DNA of 64,000 nucleotides from Elymus sibiricus (lineage: Eukaryota > Streptophyta > Magnoliopsida > Poales > Poaceae). How positions within the stretch are numbered: position 1 is the first letter of the stretch; each line of letters opens with the position of its first letter. The stretch lies in the NCBI GenBank assembly GCA_039707655.1, contig CM077676.1, positions 188,352,936 through 188,416,935 on the forward strand, written 5' to 3'. The translations under genes and the position numbers were made by a program. Below the pieces are notes generated by a model that searched no databases, was not told where the DNA came from, and was given only the letters and a program-made list of their open reading frames with translations. This document shows positions 12,850-24,018 of the stretch, one piece after another.

Positions 12850-13985
12850 GGATGGCAGCAACGGCCTCCTGTTCATCGGCAGCCAACCGGCTGGGTCGGT
12901 ACGGAGGAAACAGCGTCGTGTTCATCGGGAGCCAACCGACTGGGTCGGAACGCGTCCTGTTCATCGGGAGCCAACCGGCTTGGACAGAACAGACGAAACG
13001 GGCTCCTGTTCATCGACTCGAGGTCTAGCATACCGCAAAACGGAGGAAACGGCCTTCTGTTCGACCGCCTACGATCGAAACAGGGTCCTGTTCATCGGCT
13101 AGGGGTCTGGCGTACCGCAAAACGGAGGAAACAGACTTCTCTTCGAGCGCCTACGGTCGAAACGGGGTCCTGTTGATCGGGAGGGCACTGGCGTACCGCA
13201 AAACGGAGGAAACAGACTTCTCCCCAACTGCCTGCGGTCGAAACGGGGGTCCTGTTCATCGGGAGGGGTGTGGCGTACCATAAAACGGGACTCCACAGGC
13301 AACTGTTCATCCACGGTCGACCTCCTCCAGCCTCCACCAGCTACTGTTCATCCACCGTCGACTTCCTCCAGCCTCCACCTGCTATTGTTCATCCAGCCTC
13401 CACGGGGTCCTGTTCATCCACCCTCAACCGGCTGGGGTGTGGCGGCCTCCTCGGGGTCTGTTCATCCAGTGCCAACCACCTTCACACGGCCAGGGTACTG
13501 TTCATCCACAGCCAACCCACCGGCTGGGGCGGGGCGTACGAGCGGGCGGCAGCAACGGGAACTATTCATCCACATCCAACCAACCGGCTAGGTCAACTCA
13601 CCACGTCTCGCGCAAGGGGCTCGATCGATGCGTCTTGACTCGTTTTACGTATCGTGCGCGCGGCAGCAATGGGCACTGTTCATCGAGAGGCAAACCCAAC
13701 CGGCTACGTCTCGCACGGGGGCTCGATGCAACAACGCATCGATCGATCGGCCTCAGTAAGCAGCAGCAGCGATCGATCGCTCGGGTTCAGTTAGCAACGA
13801 AGGAATTGGCCGGGTTCAGTTGGCAGCGAAGGAATCGCTCGGGTTCAGTTAGCAGCGAAGGATCAATCGAGTTCAGTACGTAGTGCGAGGGATCGATCGC
13901 TCGGGTTCACTACGTAGTGCGAAGGCGAGATCGATAACTCGGGTTCAGTAAGTGAACGCCTCGCTCGGGTTCAGTTAGAGAATGC
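12850..13985 (+). repeat. CACTA subterminal minisatellites (GTTCATCGG and TCGGGTTCAGT families)
   Basis: 12855-13720 holds many copies of CTGTTCATC(G/C) units with interspersed 85-90-bp repeats containing GCAAAACGGAGGAAAC. 13775-13985 holds ~34-bp repeats around CGCTCGGGTTCAGT. Such repeats next to CACTA ends are usually transposase-binding sites. Confidence 0.75.
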
Positions 13986-14332
13986 CTCGCACACACGCGC
14001 GCGTACGAGAGAAACGCGCAAACCACACTACATCGCTCGGCCCCGACCACCCACCGTAACCGGGAACTCCCCGAAATTTTCCTCGCCCTCACTTCTACCA
14101 CGATTTTTTACGTCATGGACGGCCCAAAGAATGTCATGCGGGTGCGTCTCCGGCCTGCCCAGGACGAAAAGCCCATTTTCTGTCATAATTTTTGTCATAG
14201 AAGTAGGAGCCCACCACATCTATGATGATACGTGTTTTTGTCACAATTATCGTCATAGAAGTGTCACAACCATGACAGAAAAAGTTTTTGTTCGGGCCAT
14301 AATGTCACGGATGTGTCTTTTTTGTAGTGTAA

Positions 14333-16335
14333 CTTGTTGCCAAAGGGGGAGAATACTATAGATCATAGGTCTTCGAGAGCGAGAGAAAGAGAGAGTCTCT
14401 TGCTTTTTCGTCGTTTCACTTCAGTTGGCTTTGTGTTCGTGCTACTTTCGTTACTTTTGTTTGGTACTTGTGTGAGACTGCGTTCCTTGCGTGATTGATC
14501 ATACTGTACGTTAATGCTATGCATGCTTATCTATACATCTTGATGATTCTTGCTATGATCATTCACTTGTATGCTTGGTGATGAGTGCTTATTATATGTC
14601 ATTCATATCATTTTGTGCGCTCCACCAAGATGTATGTGATATGGAAGAGTGACCCATGATCCTAATCGATTGTGCATTTGCATTCAAATGCAAATTTTAA
14701 ATAATGCACAAATTTAGGGGGAGCTCTTGCTTATCACATACTTCTCAAAGCGACGATATTATTCATTAATTATATCCAATGTCGAAGCTTTGATCTATAT
14801 GTTGTCATCAATTACCAAAAATGGGAAGATTGAAAGTGCAACTAATCCCCGGGTGGTTTTGGTAATCAATAACAACATATATGCCATTGAACTAATGCCT
14901 ATTCAAAGATAAATTTCAGGAAAGTTCAATGTTGGCATGGCTAGAACATGTGGATGTGGACCCCTCAAAATACTAAGGAAATACATTGGAAAAAGCTTCA
15001 AGACTCTACATTTTTGGTTAAGTGATCAAAGATCACATTGAGTCCATAGGAGCCAATACTATTAAAAAGGGATGAGGTTTTGATCATGACTTAATTGCTC
15101 AAAGTGCTTGAAGATATTGCTCCAAAAACCCTCAACCACATTCTCACATTTCCATCTGTCAAAACCCTAAGTCAAACTCGGTCCCACCAAAACACTCTCA
15201 TCCGGACCCACTGAGTCACTTGAGATAGAACCATTCAGCCAAACCCTAGAAACTCGGTACAACCGAGATGGCATTCGGTCCCACCAAAGTGCAGTGACCA
15301 AGTTTCTGTACCCAATTGAATTCATTTTGGAATCACCGAGATGAACCAATCGGAATTACCGAAACAAGGTTCTGCTTAGGTCATTGCTAATCGGTCCCAC
15401 CGAGTGGATTCATTCGGTCCCACCAAAAAACCTAACGTTCAAATCTTTTACACTGTTCGGTCTCACCGAGAATTCTTTTCGGTGTCACTGAGTTGTGCAT
15501 AAAGTTTGTAACGGTTGGATTTTTGGTGAAGGCTATATATACCCCTCCACCACCACCTACTCTCAGAGATAGCAACCAGGACGAAACTACACCTCCCATA
15601 TCCATTTTCTGAGAGAGAACCACCTACATTTGTGTTGAGATCAAGGCATTCCAATCCAACCACTCGAACCTTGATTTCTAGCCTCCTCAAGTTTCTTTTC
15701 ACTCCAATCCTTCTCCTACCCAAGCCAAATCTGTGAAAGAGTGATTGAGTGTTGAAGAGACTATCGTTTGAAGCACAAGATCAAGGAGTTCATCATCAAC
15801 AACACCATCTATTACCTTTTGGAGAGTGGTGTCTCCTAGATTGGTTAGGTGTCACTTGGGAGCCTCCAAGATCATGTGGAGTTGAACCAAGGAGTTTGTA
15901 AGGGCAAGGAGATCGCCTACTTCGTGAAGATCTACCCGAGTGAGGCTAGTCCTTCATGGGTGTAAGCCATGGTGGAATAGACAAGGTTGCTTCTTCGTGG
16001 ACCCTTCATGGGTGGAGCCCTCCGTGGACTCGCGCAGCCGTTACCCTCCGTGGGTTGAAGTCTTCATCAACGTGGATGTACGATAGCACCACCTATCGAA
16101 ACCACGCCAAAAATCATTGTGTCTTCATTGTGTTTGATTTCTCCAATCCCTCCTTTACGTTCATATGCAAAGTCTTTACTTTCCGCTGCTCAACTCTTAG
16201 ACTTGCATGTGTAGGGTGTTGCTTGACTTGGTAGAATAGCTAAAACTTGCCTACTACTAAAATTGGGAAAAGTATAAGTTCTTATTTGGTCAAGTAGTCT
16301 AATCACCCCCCTCTAGACATACTTTCGATCCTACA
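14333..16335 (+). mobile_element. 3' part of a Sirevirus-like Copia retrotransposon
   Basis: 14333-14830 looks like the end of an internal region with repeated purine tracts (CCAAAGGGGGAGA near 14340, TTTAGGGGGAGCT near 14712 and a degenerate one at 14817), as known for Sirevirus/Maximus elements. The 3' LTR follows at 14831-16335 (TGAAAGTGC...CGATCCTACA). The solo LTR at 49369-50945 is the same family in reverse. The 5' part is missing because the CACTA element is inserted here. Lineage is inferred from the multiple purine tracts and from recall. Confidence 0.65.
14831..16335 (+). repeat. 3' LTR, family TGAAAGYRC
   Basis: 1505 bp, homologous end to end with the reverse complement of 49369-50945. 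Contains a cluster of 'CGGTCCCACC' and 'ACCGAG' motifs in alternating orientation at 15175-15495, then TATATATACCCC near 15534. Confidence 0.85.
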
Positions 16336-16648
16336 CCTTGGTGGCGTTGCTTCGGCTACCAGTGTGCCTCTCGCTGTGAACTCGTCAGCGGGGCATGGCC
16401 CAAACCTCTAGCCGTCCAGCCTACGCCATTGATATCATTGAAACACCACAGCCAACGAGTGCACCACCAGCCACCATGCCGCTGCCAGCCCAAACCCACA
16501 GATCCAAACCACTAGGGGGAGAACCCACCGTCAAACCATAGGTGAGGGGAGGGAACGGGCGGGCAGGCCGGGGTGTGTGTGTGTGGGGGGGTGTCGGTCG
16601 CCTAGGTGGATGTTGTTGGAATGACAACCCATAACGTGGAAGGCGCGT
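16336..16648. other. No recognised feature
   Basis: GC-rich, with a GTGTGTGTGGGGGGGTGT run near 16575. I see no gene or clear repeat. Confidence 0.4.
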
Positions 16649-17944
16649 GTTAGGCGCCGGCCGACCGGCCCAAAATTCGGTCGGTCGCGCGTGGGCCGTC
16701 AGATGCCAGTCGTTTGGTCCGTCGGAGATAGCCAAAAAATGGTTTGGCCAGAGCTCATTCTTCCCCGCGCAGCACCCACGTCTTCCCCCTGCATCTCGCG
16801 CAGCTCGTCGGGTGCGCGCTCCACGCTCTCCTGCTGCCCCCCCCCCCCCCCCCCAGTCGCAGCACCGCGTGGCCCCTTCCGCTCCATGCTAGTTCTCGTC
16901 ACCGGGATTCGCGGCAACCCACCACCAGCATCTTGTTCGTGCTCGCCGCCGCACTTGAAGCACCATGGCCTCGTGAATGGATGTAGCAAAACACGTTGCC
17001 GGTAGTAGCAAAAAATCGAGACATTTGCAACAAAAATGTCTTCCTCGCCATCGCCGGTCACAGCTAAGTCGTAAAGCACCATGGCCTCGTGAATGGATGT
17101 AGCAAACAAGTCGCCGGTAGTAGCAAAAAAATTGAGACAATTGCAGCAAAAATGTCATCCTCGCCGTCGCGGGTCGCAGCTAAGTCGCAAAGCACCATGG
17201 CCTCGTGAATGGATGTTGCAAACACGTCTCCGGTAGTAGCAAAAAATCAAGACAGTTGCAGCAAAAATGTCGTCCTCACCGTCGCCGGTCCCAGCTAAGT
17301 CATAAATGGATGTAGCAAAAAAAATATTCGGTAGTAGCAAAACACAATGATGTTTGCAATAAAACGTCGCCGCCGCCATCGCGGGGTCACAGCTAAACCA
17401 TGAACGATTGCAGCAAAAGTTTTGCCCGTAGTAGCTTCTGCAATCGGCTGTTGCAGCAAAAAAAATGCGGCTCGAGTTAACCATCGTCGTTGCTCCTTCG
17501 CCCCGTCGCCGATAGCAGCACCCTCTCTGGTTTTGCGGCGCTGGTCGCCGGCGGCAACGTCGGGACCGCCTGCATGCAAGACCACCCGTCACCATCCCGT
17601 TACTGCCCCCATATCCGCCGCCGCCGTCGTCGTCTCTCCTCTCCGGGATGGGCTCGTATCAACCCCGTGTGTGTGTGTTCTTCGCATCGCGGGCAGCGCG
17701 TCCATGGCAGCGTGCAATGCCGGGATCTGGGGATGCGGTGGGTTAGCCGGAGTAGGGGAGGACGGTTGGGAGTAGCCATGGGAAAACAAAAAAGCAAAAC
17801 AGGAGGAGGAAGAAAGACTGCAGCGTGTGGGTCCCCTATGATGCTTGCGAAGCGGTGGACTGTTGGATCATTTTTAAACGAAAGGCCAGCGTGCGTCCGA
17901 TGCAGTTTTCGGTTCGGTCGGCCGGGCAGAATCATTAGCCTAAC
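16649..17944. mobile_element. Possible Mutator-like (MULE) non-autonomous element
   Basis: The left side (GTTAGGCGCCGGCCGACCG at 16649) and the reverse complement of the right side (GTTAGGC ... CGGCCGACCG, ending 17944) form an imperfect inverted repeat that continues weakly for ~70 bp. The interior is filled by a 116-bp tandem repeat. No transposase and no clear target duplication were found, so this is tentative. Confidence 0.35.
16960..17440 (+). repeat. 116-bp tandem repeat, about 3-4 copies
   Basis: Copies start at 16960, 17076 and 17192 with GCACCATGGCCTCGTGAATG; a degenerate one follows near 17305. Each copy contains GTAGTAGCAAAAAAT and CAGCAAAAATGTC. Confidence 0.85.
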
Positions 17945-18506
17945 GTGGAATAACTAATTATTGGTCCATTTTGTCTTACAAAAATCCCTCCATTCCGTGC
18001 TTACGGATCACGATTCAGTGATGTATTTCGTTTCGACGTGGTTTTGTCCAAGGCAGGTGTACTTGCTGGCCGTGACAACTGGGTAGAAGACGGAAAACAA
18101 ACAGCAAGTAGACCGGACGAAAAGAGCTAGCAGCCTAGATCAGAAAAAATAGATTGTTTTTTTATATAGAAGAATATTAAAGGTAAATCATTTGCCATTT
18201 ATAGAAGAAATGCCAGCTGGGTCCGACTCGTGGGAGGAGCTCTTTTGACTGGAGGATTTTCGAACAACCAATTCGAAATTGGCACGGCATAGGATTTTAC
18301 AGGACACTTGCCCGGGTTGTGAAAAAGCAGAGCACAGCCCCTCTGACATACATCCCTCCCCCTCCGACCCCAACACCAAACGGGCGGCACGCCAAATCCG
18401 CCTTCCTTTCCTTCCCCTGTTGCAAGACACACACCCACCCGCACCCAAGGCGGCCAAAGCTCCCATTTTTCGCCCTCCCACCAAAAATCATCGCTTGTTC
18501 ACCGCA
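17945..18506 (+). promoter_or_regulatory. Upstream region and probable 5' UTR of the DUF1618 gene
   Basis: A/T-rich TTTTTTTATATAGAAG near 18156 could serve as a TATA region. The C-rich stretch 18300-18506 is open in the same frame as the gene but of low complexity, and fits a 5' UTR. Position is inferred, not shown. Confidence 0.35.
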
Positions 18507-20606
18507 ATGTCGGATCCAGCGGAGGACGCTGCGGCCCTCGGCCGTCCATGGATCGTTTTGGATCGTCTCACAGCCCTTGTGCCGGAGGGTGGGCTGGCCA
18601 AGCTTAAGGGGGCTGACCTGCTGGTGGCGTTTCAGGAGCCGCCGGGGCTTTCGAAGCTCTTCTTGCCCGGCCGCGTCTCCGACCTCCCCCTCTACGTAGC
18701 CGCGGCCGACACAAAGGGTTTCTTCGTCCTCTGTGAAGTTCAAGGGCCGGCCTTGCAGGGCCCCGAGGTCTTCTACGGATGCGACGCCAGGAAGGGCGTG
18801 GTGACCCGCATCCCGGAGCGCCCCGTCCTCAACCATCTCGACATCGCCGGAAACGAGTGCGTCGTCGGTCCAAGGGCGACTAAGATCGGCCTCAAGGCAA
18901 AAAACTTCATCTATCTCGTCGCGGAGCTTTCCCATGCTAGCGCCGACGCGACGCGACTCGCGCTCTTCTGCTACTGTCCATCCATCGGCCAGTGGGTCGA
19001 AAAGGAACTTGCTTTGCCTCCCTTTGCTCTTCGACCATGGCATGGCAATTTCACCATCTCACATCTAAACAAGATGTGGTGGGTCGATCTCTCGCTTGGC
19101 TTCTTATGCTGCGATCCTTTCGCTGAGAGCCCTGTAATGACATACTTCCCCCTTCCGCCCGGCTGCGAGCTCCAACTGTATCAGCAACAGTTATCAAGAA
19201 CCCGGTGTCTGGGCATCAGTGGAAAGACCCTGCGGTTTGTGAACCTAGAGGGGACCGGCGCTTCAGTGATCATCAAAGCCTGGTCGTTTGTGTGTGATGC
19301 CGAGCCAGCGGGATGGATGCCAGAGTTCGAGCTGCCAGAAGTTGAAATTTGGGCAGGCCAACCAAACAGACCATATGGTGTTCTGTCAACACTCTTTGTC
19401 AGTCCAGTTACCCCAGACTTGGTGTACATGCTTAAAGGATCTGTTCTTTTCTGTGTGGACTTAAAATCAGGAGAAAACTCTCCCCTCTATTCGCTGACCG
19501 CCCTGGATGGTGCTACGGGCGTTGAGCCGCGGTTCATGCCATTCCAAATGGCGTGGCGCCCATGGGCAATTGTGGCGTCTACGGGTGTGTGCATTGCTCA
19601 ACTGAAAGACGCGATGCTATTGGAGCGAACTGTACCACCGGCCCAGAGCTGTCTGAATTATGGCAATACATGCGTCAAGAACAGGACAGCCAAGTACATG
19701 TATCTGGCAGCGATCGATAGATCAGGTGCTATGTTGATCTGTGCTGGCATTCACCGCATAGGGGAGACTGCAATCAGGAGGACCTATTTTCTGAGACATG
19801 ATATAACTGAGAAGTCACATACAAGGCTACCCGATCTTGGCCATGGTGCTCTGGTACATGGAAACGTTGGCCTTGTCGTGGACAACAAAGGGGTGTGTGT
19901 GGTTGCCGAGCTTGTGCGCACCAAAAACAAGAACAGTGGGCTGATCCGGTTATGGAAATCAGATGATAAAAAGGATAAGTGGGCTGATAAGGAGGTGAAC
20001 TTCCCACTGCAGGGCAGCCGGCGATGGAATGGAAATGGGGCCATCTCATGGGGAGGGAAAATCTGGTGGATTGACCTGTCCCAAGGGCTGATGTCCTATG
20101 ACCCATTTGGTGCAAAGTCGAAGCTTTGTTACCTAGCTTTCCCAGGTGGGCATGAAATTGCCGAGAATGATATCAGCCCTTCAATTGTAGAGAGGAGGCT
20201 GGTCAATATTAGCTGTGGTAAGTTACAATATGCTGAGCTCCATGGACCAGATGAAGAGCCAGTGATCACACTATGGACGATGGTCGCTCAAAGCAAGGGA
20301 ATGAGCTGGAGACGTGAGTATGATCTGAAGATAACAGAAGTATGGTCCAAAAAGACCTTTCATGGCAAAGGACTTCGGCGGGAGAGGCCGGCGCTCGCTC
20401 TTCTGCACCCCTTCGACAATGAAGTAATATACCTGACTCAGGAAGGCAAGCTGATCTCTGTCAACGTCAGTTCGGCAGAAGTAAAAGAATGTGTCCCTTG
20501 TGTTCTTGAAGGTAAGGCTGCCGATTGCAAGTCTGGTAATTTTATCGTCTACGACATGCCTCTGAAGTCCCTGGGCTTGTTCCCAAGGCTCCTTCCTTCC
20601 CAGTAG
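18507..20606 (+). CDS. Protein with two DUF1618-like repeats (699 aa, single exon)
   Basis: An intact 699-codon frame. I start it at 18507 (context GCAATGTCG, protein MSDPAEDAAAL); the frame is open for 76 more codons upstream, but those are proline-rich and look like 5' UTR. The protein has two related halves. Around residue 188 it reads WWVDLSLGFLCCDPF and around residue 515 WWIDLSQGLMSYDPF, each followed by a segment ending near a conserved tryptophan (IIKAWSFV and ITLWTMV). This is the pattern of grass DUF1618 proteins, an expanded Poaceae family of unknown biochemical role. I see no signal peptide or membrane segment. An AATAAA at about 20903 gives a 3' UTR near 300 nt. The gene is tail-to-tail with the WSS1-like gene. 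It is the only clearly intact host gene in the window. Confidence is high for the gene and moderate for the family name. Confidence 0.88.
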   Translation: MSDPAEDAAALGRPWIVLDRLTALVPEGGLAKLKGADLLVAFQEPPGLSKLFLPGRVSDLPLYVAAADTKGFFVLCEVQGPALQGPEVFYGCDARKGVVTRIPERPVLNHLDIAGNECVVGPRATKIGLKAKNFIYLVAELSHASADATRLALFCYCPSIGQWVEKELALPPFALRPWHGNFTISHLNKMWWVDLSLGFLCCDPFAESPVMTYFPLPPGCELQLYQQQLSRTRCLGISGKTLRFVNLEGTGASVIIKAWSFVCDAEPAGWMPEFELPEVEIWAGQPNRPYGVLSTLFVSPVTPDLVYMLKGSVLFCVDLKSGENSPLYSLTALDGATGVEPRFMPFQMAWRPWAIVASTGVCIAQLKDAMLLERTVPPAQSCLNYGNTCVKNRTAKYMYLAAIDRSGAMLICAGIHRIGETAIRRTYFLRHDITEKSHTRLPDLGHGALVHGNVGLVVDNKGVCVVAELVRTKNKNSGLIRLWKSDDKKDKWADKEVNFPLQGSRRWNGNGAISWGGKIWWIDLSQGLMSYDPFGAKSKLCYLAFPGGHEIAENDISPSIVERRLVNISCGKLQYAELHGPDEEPVITLWTMVAQSKGMSWRREYDLKITEVWSKKTFHGKGLRRERPALALLHPFDNEVIYLTQEGKLISVNVSSAEVKECVPCVLEGKAADCKSGNFIVYDMPLKSLGLFPRLLPSQ

Positions 20607-21774
20607 CAGCAGCTGTGAGCTGAAGCATATGTTCTTCAGTCTTGTGCTTTTATCTAGTACTGTCTTCAGACGAGTAGCTCATGTTCCTGGGCATCTATGC
20701 TTATTTTCGCTGAATCTTGTTATTCCTGTATGGCAATTTTCTATCCTGAACCGTATTATGCCTGTATGGCTATTTTAATATGGAATTTATGCCTTATGCC
20801 TGTATGGTTGTTATTTTTTGCAATATTGTTCTGAATTACTAGTATTCTTCATGACTGTATGGTAGAGGTGGATATACATAGCATGAAAGGGCCGGCTGGA
20901 CAAAATAAAACTGTTTTATCATATGTATATAACCGCAGCGTGAGCTTTATTTATCATAAACATACATCTCCTAGCAGGAAGATCGGCACAGTACACAACC
21001 AAATGTTCAGGTGCCGCTCCCTGTAGGGTTTCTTAGCACACTGGTGTGCTAACTCTTGTTACAAATTGTAGAAAAAACACCGATGAAACGGACAGTGGAA
21101 AAAGGCTCCCATTTTCCATTGCAAGCTTCCAGAAATTCAGCAATTGAGGGCTCCCATTTTGCATGATCACATTAGAATGTCTGTGTGATCTCTTGCTAGC
21201 TTTAGACCATCCCTGGCAGCGTGAGCTTCAGCAGCTAGTGCATTAGGCAAATGAGGGTACCAGCTAGCGCACCTTCTGTAACAAAATCATAAGATCTATA
21301 ATCAGTATCCTACAAAATTAGGAAGTGGGAGCACAGTATCTAATTGTTTCAGGTCAGATGTGGTTTTATCCAATATATGACAATCTGTTGCTTATCTTTA
21401 GGTCAGGGTACTTGCATGATCCTGATCCCTGGAACCATTCCTATTGATTAATAAAGCCTGGCCGATTGATCTAAAAAAAAAGTGTCACGCTCTCCATGCA
21501 CACAAAAAAAAAAAGTGTCACGCTCTCTCCAAAAGGGGAGCACTGAGCACAGACAGCATATGTGATGGTCAATGTTTTTCCAAAACCAATTCAATCTAGC
21601 ACAAGCCCCAGAGAAGATGTATATGAGTCTATCTGCAATCACGTATCTTTGGTATACAGCTGAGAAGCTGACAGACAACACAGAGTTTCATGTTCTCATT
21701 CTCATTGCACAAGAACAAACTAAACCATTTTCGCGGCACAAAGGGGATGACATGCAGGTATACAGCCGACAGGG
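20607..21774. other. Intergenic region between convergent genes
   Basis: Holds the DUF1618 3' UTR with repeated 'TGCCTGTATGG' motifs (20720-20860), a perfect 9-bp-arm palindrome TTAGCACAC-TG-GTGTGCTAA at 21033-21052, and a short duplicated AAAAGTGTCACGCTCTC at about 21479 and 21514. No gene is seen. Confidence 0.5.
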
Positions 21775-22812
21775 TCAAGCCATGGATACTTCAAGAGAGG
21801 ACTTCGCAAGCCACAGCAACACAGGATCCTTCCTTTTCAGAACCAGGTAGGTCTCCGCACGCCCAATCTCATCCGAGACCACATCCTCACGGAAGCCAAT
21901 CAACTCGAGGACCTCCATCGCAGCTGGTTTTGAGAGGGAAGGGGAAGAAGACAGTTACTCCTATAGTGTACAGCAGAATTTTAAGACTAGTGGCAGTTTG
22001 CAGAGAAAAGAGATGTACCTTTGTAATTCGCCACGGTCCTTTGGAAATGCGGATTGGTCTAGAAGTTTGGACAAAAGGATGATAATTAGCAACAATTTGT
22101 TTTAGTGCATCAGAAGACAAAGCATAACATACAGAAACCAAGCATACCTTGCGCAATCTTCTATATCGAATGTCATTTGGGTTCTCTATCACATTCTTGA
22201 TAATTTTGAAGAGTGTTTGAAGTGCAGAGGATGCCTCTGAAGGTGTAGCTTGCGACCGAAGCATTTCAATAGCCTTCTGGAGACGCGAACAGAGGGCTGC
22301 CACTGGCTCTTCTATTCTTTGCAGCTCATCGCTCTTTAAATCAGCAGCATGATCGTCAGGGTCAGGTTCAGACTCCAAAACTGAGTGGTTTCTGCTCTGC
22401 CCAATCTCCGCTCGAACCTTATTTCCAGGTTTCAGAACAGCTCCACAGGTACTAGCATCCAGATCAGGTTCTCCCATGTGCTTCCCATCAATGCTCACCT
22501 CCTGGTTTTGAATAGAGCTAGAGGAGTCATCAGGATCAGGTTCAGATTTCAGAACTGTGGAGTCAATTCTCAGCTCCATCTCCACTTCCATCTTGTTTCC
22601 AGATTCCAGGACAAATTCACTAGTACCATCATCAGGATCAGGTTCGTTATCATGCTCACCATTGATCTCCTTGTTAAGCATGTCAACATCTGCGGAATCA
22701 CCAGGATCAGGTTCTAGGCAACCAATAGAGCTTTTCTTGGCAACATCATCAGGAACAGGCTCAGAATAACCTATGGTATTCTGCTCTGTAGATGCTACAA
22801 AACCTGCTGATC

Positions 22813-22908
22813 CTACACAATAGGCATGGAATCATTATCATCTGGGTCTGGTTCCGCCTTGAACAAAATCCTGACCAGCATCATCCGGATCAGGTTCAGC
22901 TTATGTAC
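22813..22908 (-). other. 96-bp intron that encodes EPDPDD-like repeats
   Basis: A GT (22908) to AG (22813) segment of the WSS1-like gene. Skipping it keeps the frame (phase 1), while reading through meets a TAA at once. Yet it contains two more EPDPDD-type units, in different frames, so it seems to be former coding sequence. Confidence 0.6.
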
Positions 22909-23993
22909 CTTGCACATTATATCTCTCCACAGATTTAGTAACACTACTGTGGGAACTCCCCAAATTTGTTGATGATGCACTCAAGAGACGCTGATAAGCA
23001 GCTACCCCTGGCAACACACGGGCACTTGCCAGTGAACTTGATCCGCACCCAAGCTTGTGACCGACAACACGAGCTTCCGGTTCTAAATCAAACTCATCTT
23101 CATAGGAATCAAATATTTTGCGGCCACTCAGCACATGTCCACTTGATTTGGTCCAGTCCAAGGACGCAGCTTCCTCATTCAACTGAATAGAAAAATAACT
23201 GTAAGTTGAGGATCAGGTGAAGTCAAAGTAAACAGCTGGCAAACAAAGGCAACAGGGGCAGCTAAAATAAAGAACCTACTTATTAAGAGCGAAAAAGTGG
23301 GCATCATGCTCAGAGTGCACCATATGCGCCTGAAATCAATGAATAGACAAGTAAAAAAATGTAAAAGCCCGTAACTATAGCAAAAAGGTGATCCGCATAC
23401 GAAATACAAATTTTATGGAAATATAAAACCAAAAAACTTACAAGTTCATGGAGCAGAGTTTTCTTGATACTTTCGTATTTCTGAAATCCTTTCAAATCAT
23501 CAGTTCATAGGCGAAGGGATATCTCCTCTCCCATGTTCTATATGAATAGTACACAATATACTCTCAGAAAACAAAAATTGCTGCGTGATGAATATTAATT
23601 GTACTGTATGAGAGTAACTTATATTCACCTTATTGAAGCCTAGAATGCATTTCGGACTAACACCTACATATCCCACTGGTGCCATTTCAGTCATGATTCC
23701 CACTCGCCATCTATGCTGAAAAAACCCAAAAAATTAACTGTCTAAATATGAAAGTACACAAAGAAACAGACTTGCCACTTGAAGATTGTTACCTTGTTCA
23801 TGATCGCAATTATGCCGGGGTCACAAGCAAGCATGTGCATTCTTTTCAGAGTTTCTGAAGGTGGTGAATTCAACTGGCACCCAAAAAGCAAATAAGCACA
23901 CAATTTTAATTTATGATGCCATGATTGGCCTACCCACGATTATACAAATCAGACAGAAAGTTGCTACTACTAGCATGCCATGATTGTGTAATT

Positions 23994-24018
23994 TTGGGAC
24001 GGACGGACGGAGAAAGTA
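23994..24018. repeat. Stowaway-like terminal remnant
   Basis: TTTTGGGACGGACGGACGG followed by AGAAAGTA looks like one end of a Stowaway MITE in an intron of the WSS1-like gene; no partner end was found. Confidence 0.35.

Larger units (their letters stand above)
9822..14329 (-). mobile_element. CACTA DNA transposon, right-hand portion with subterminal repeats
   Basis: The right end, read on the minus strand, starts CACTACAAAAAAGACAC at 14329, a typical CACTA-superfamily end; TAA (14330-14332) would be the 3-bp target duplication. Inward lie short direct repeats and then several families of long repeats. No transposase is visible. The left part was separated by the Gypsy insertion at 9821/9822 and is outside the window. 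The 14329 end is related to the CACTA end at 52329 but belongs to a different subfamily. Confidence 0.75.

Noticed and set aside
9830..13883. Many 60-150-codon Pro/Arg/Ser-rich ORFs
   Set aside because: They fall in GC-rich CACTA subterminal repeats, differ in frame between repeat copies, and have no conserved domain.
18297..19043. 248-codon ORF on the minus strand opposite the DUF1618 gene
   Set aside because: Antisense shadow of a strongly coding GC-rich exon; no domain and no independent evidence.
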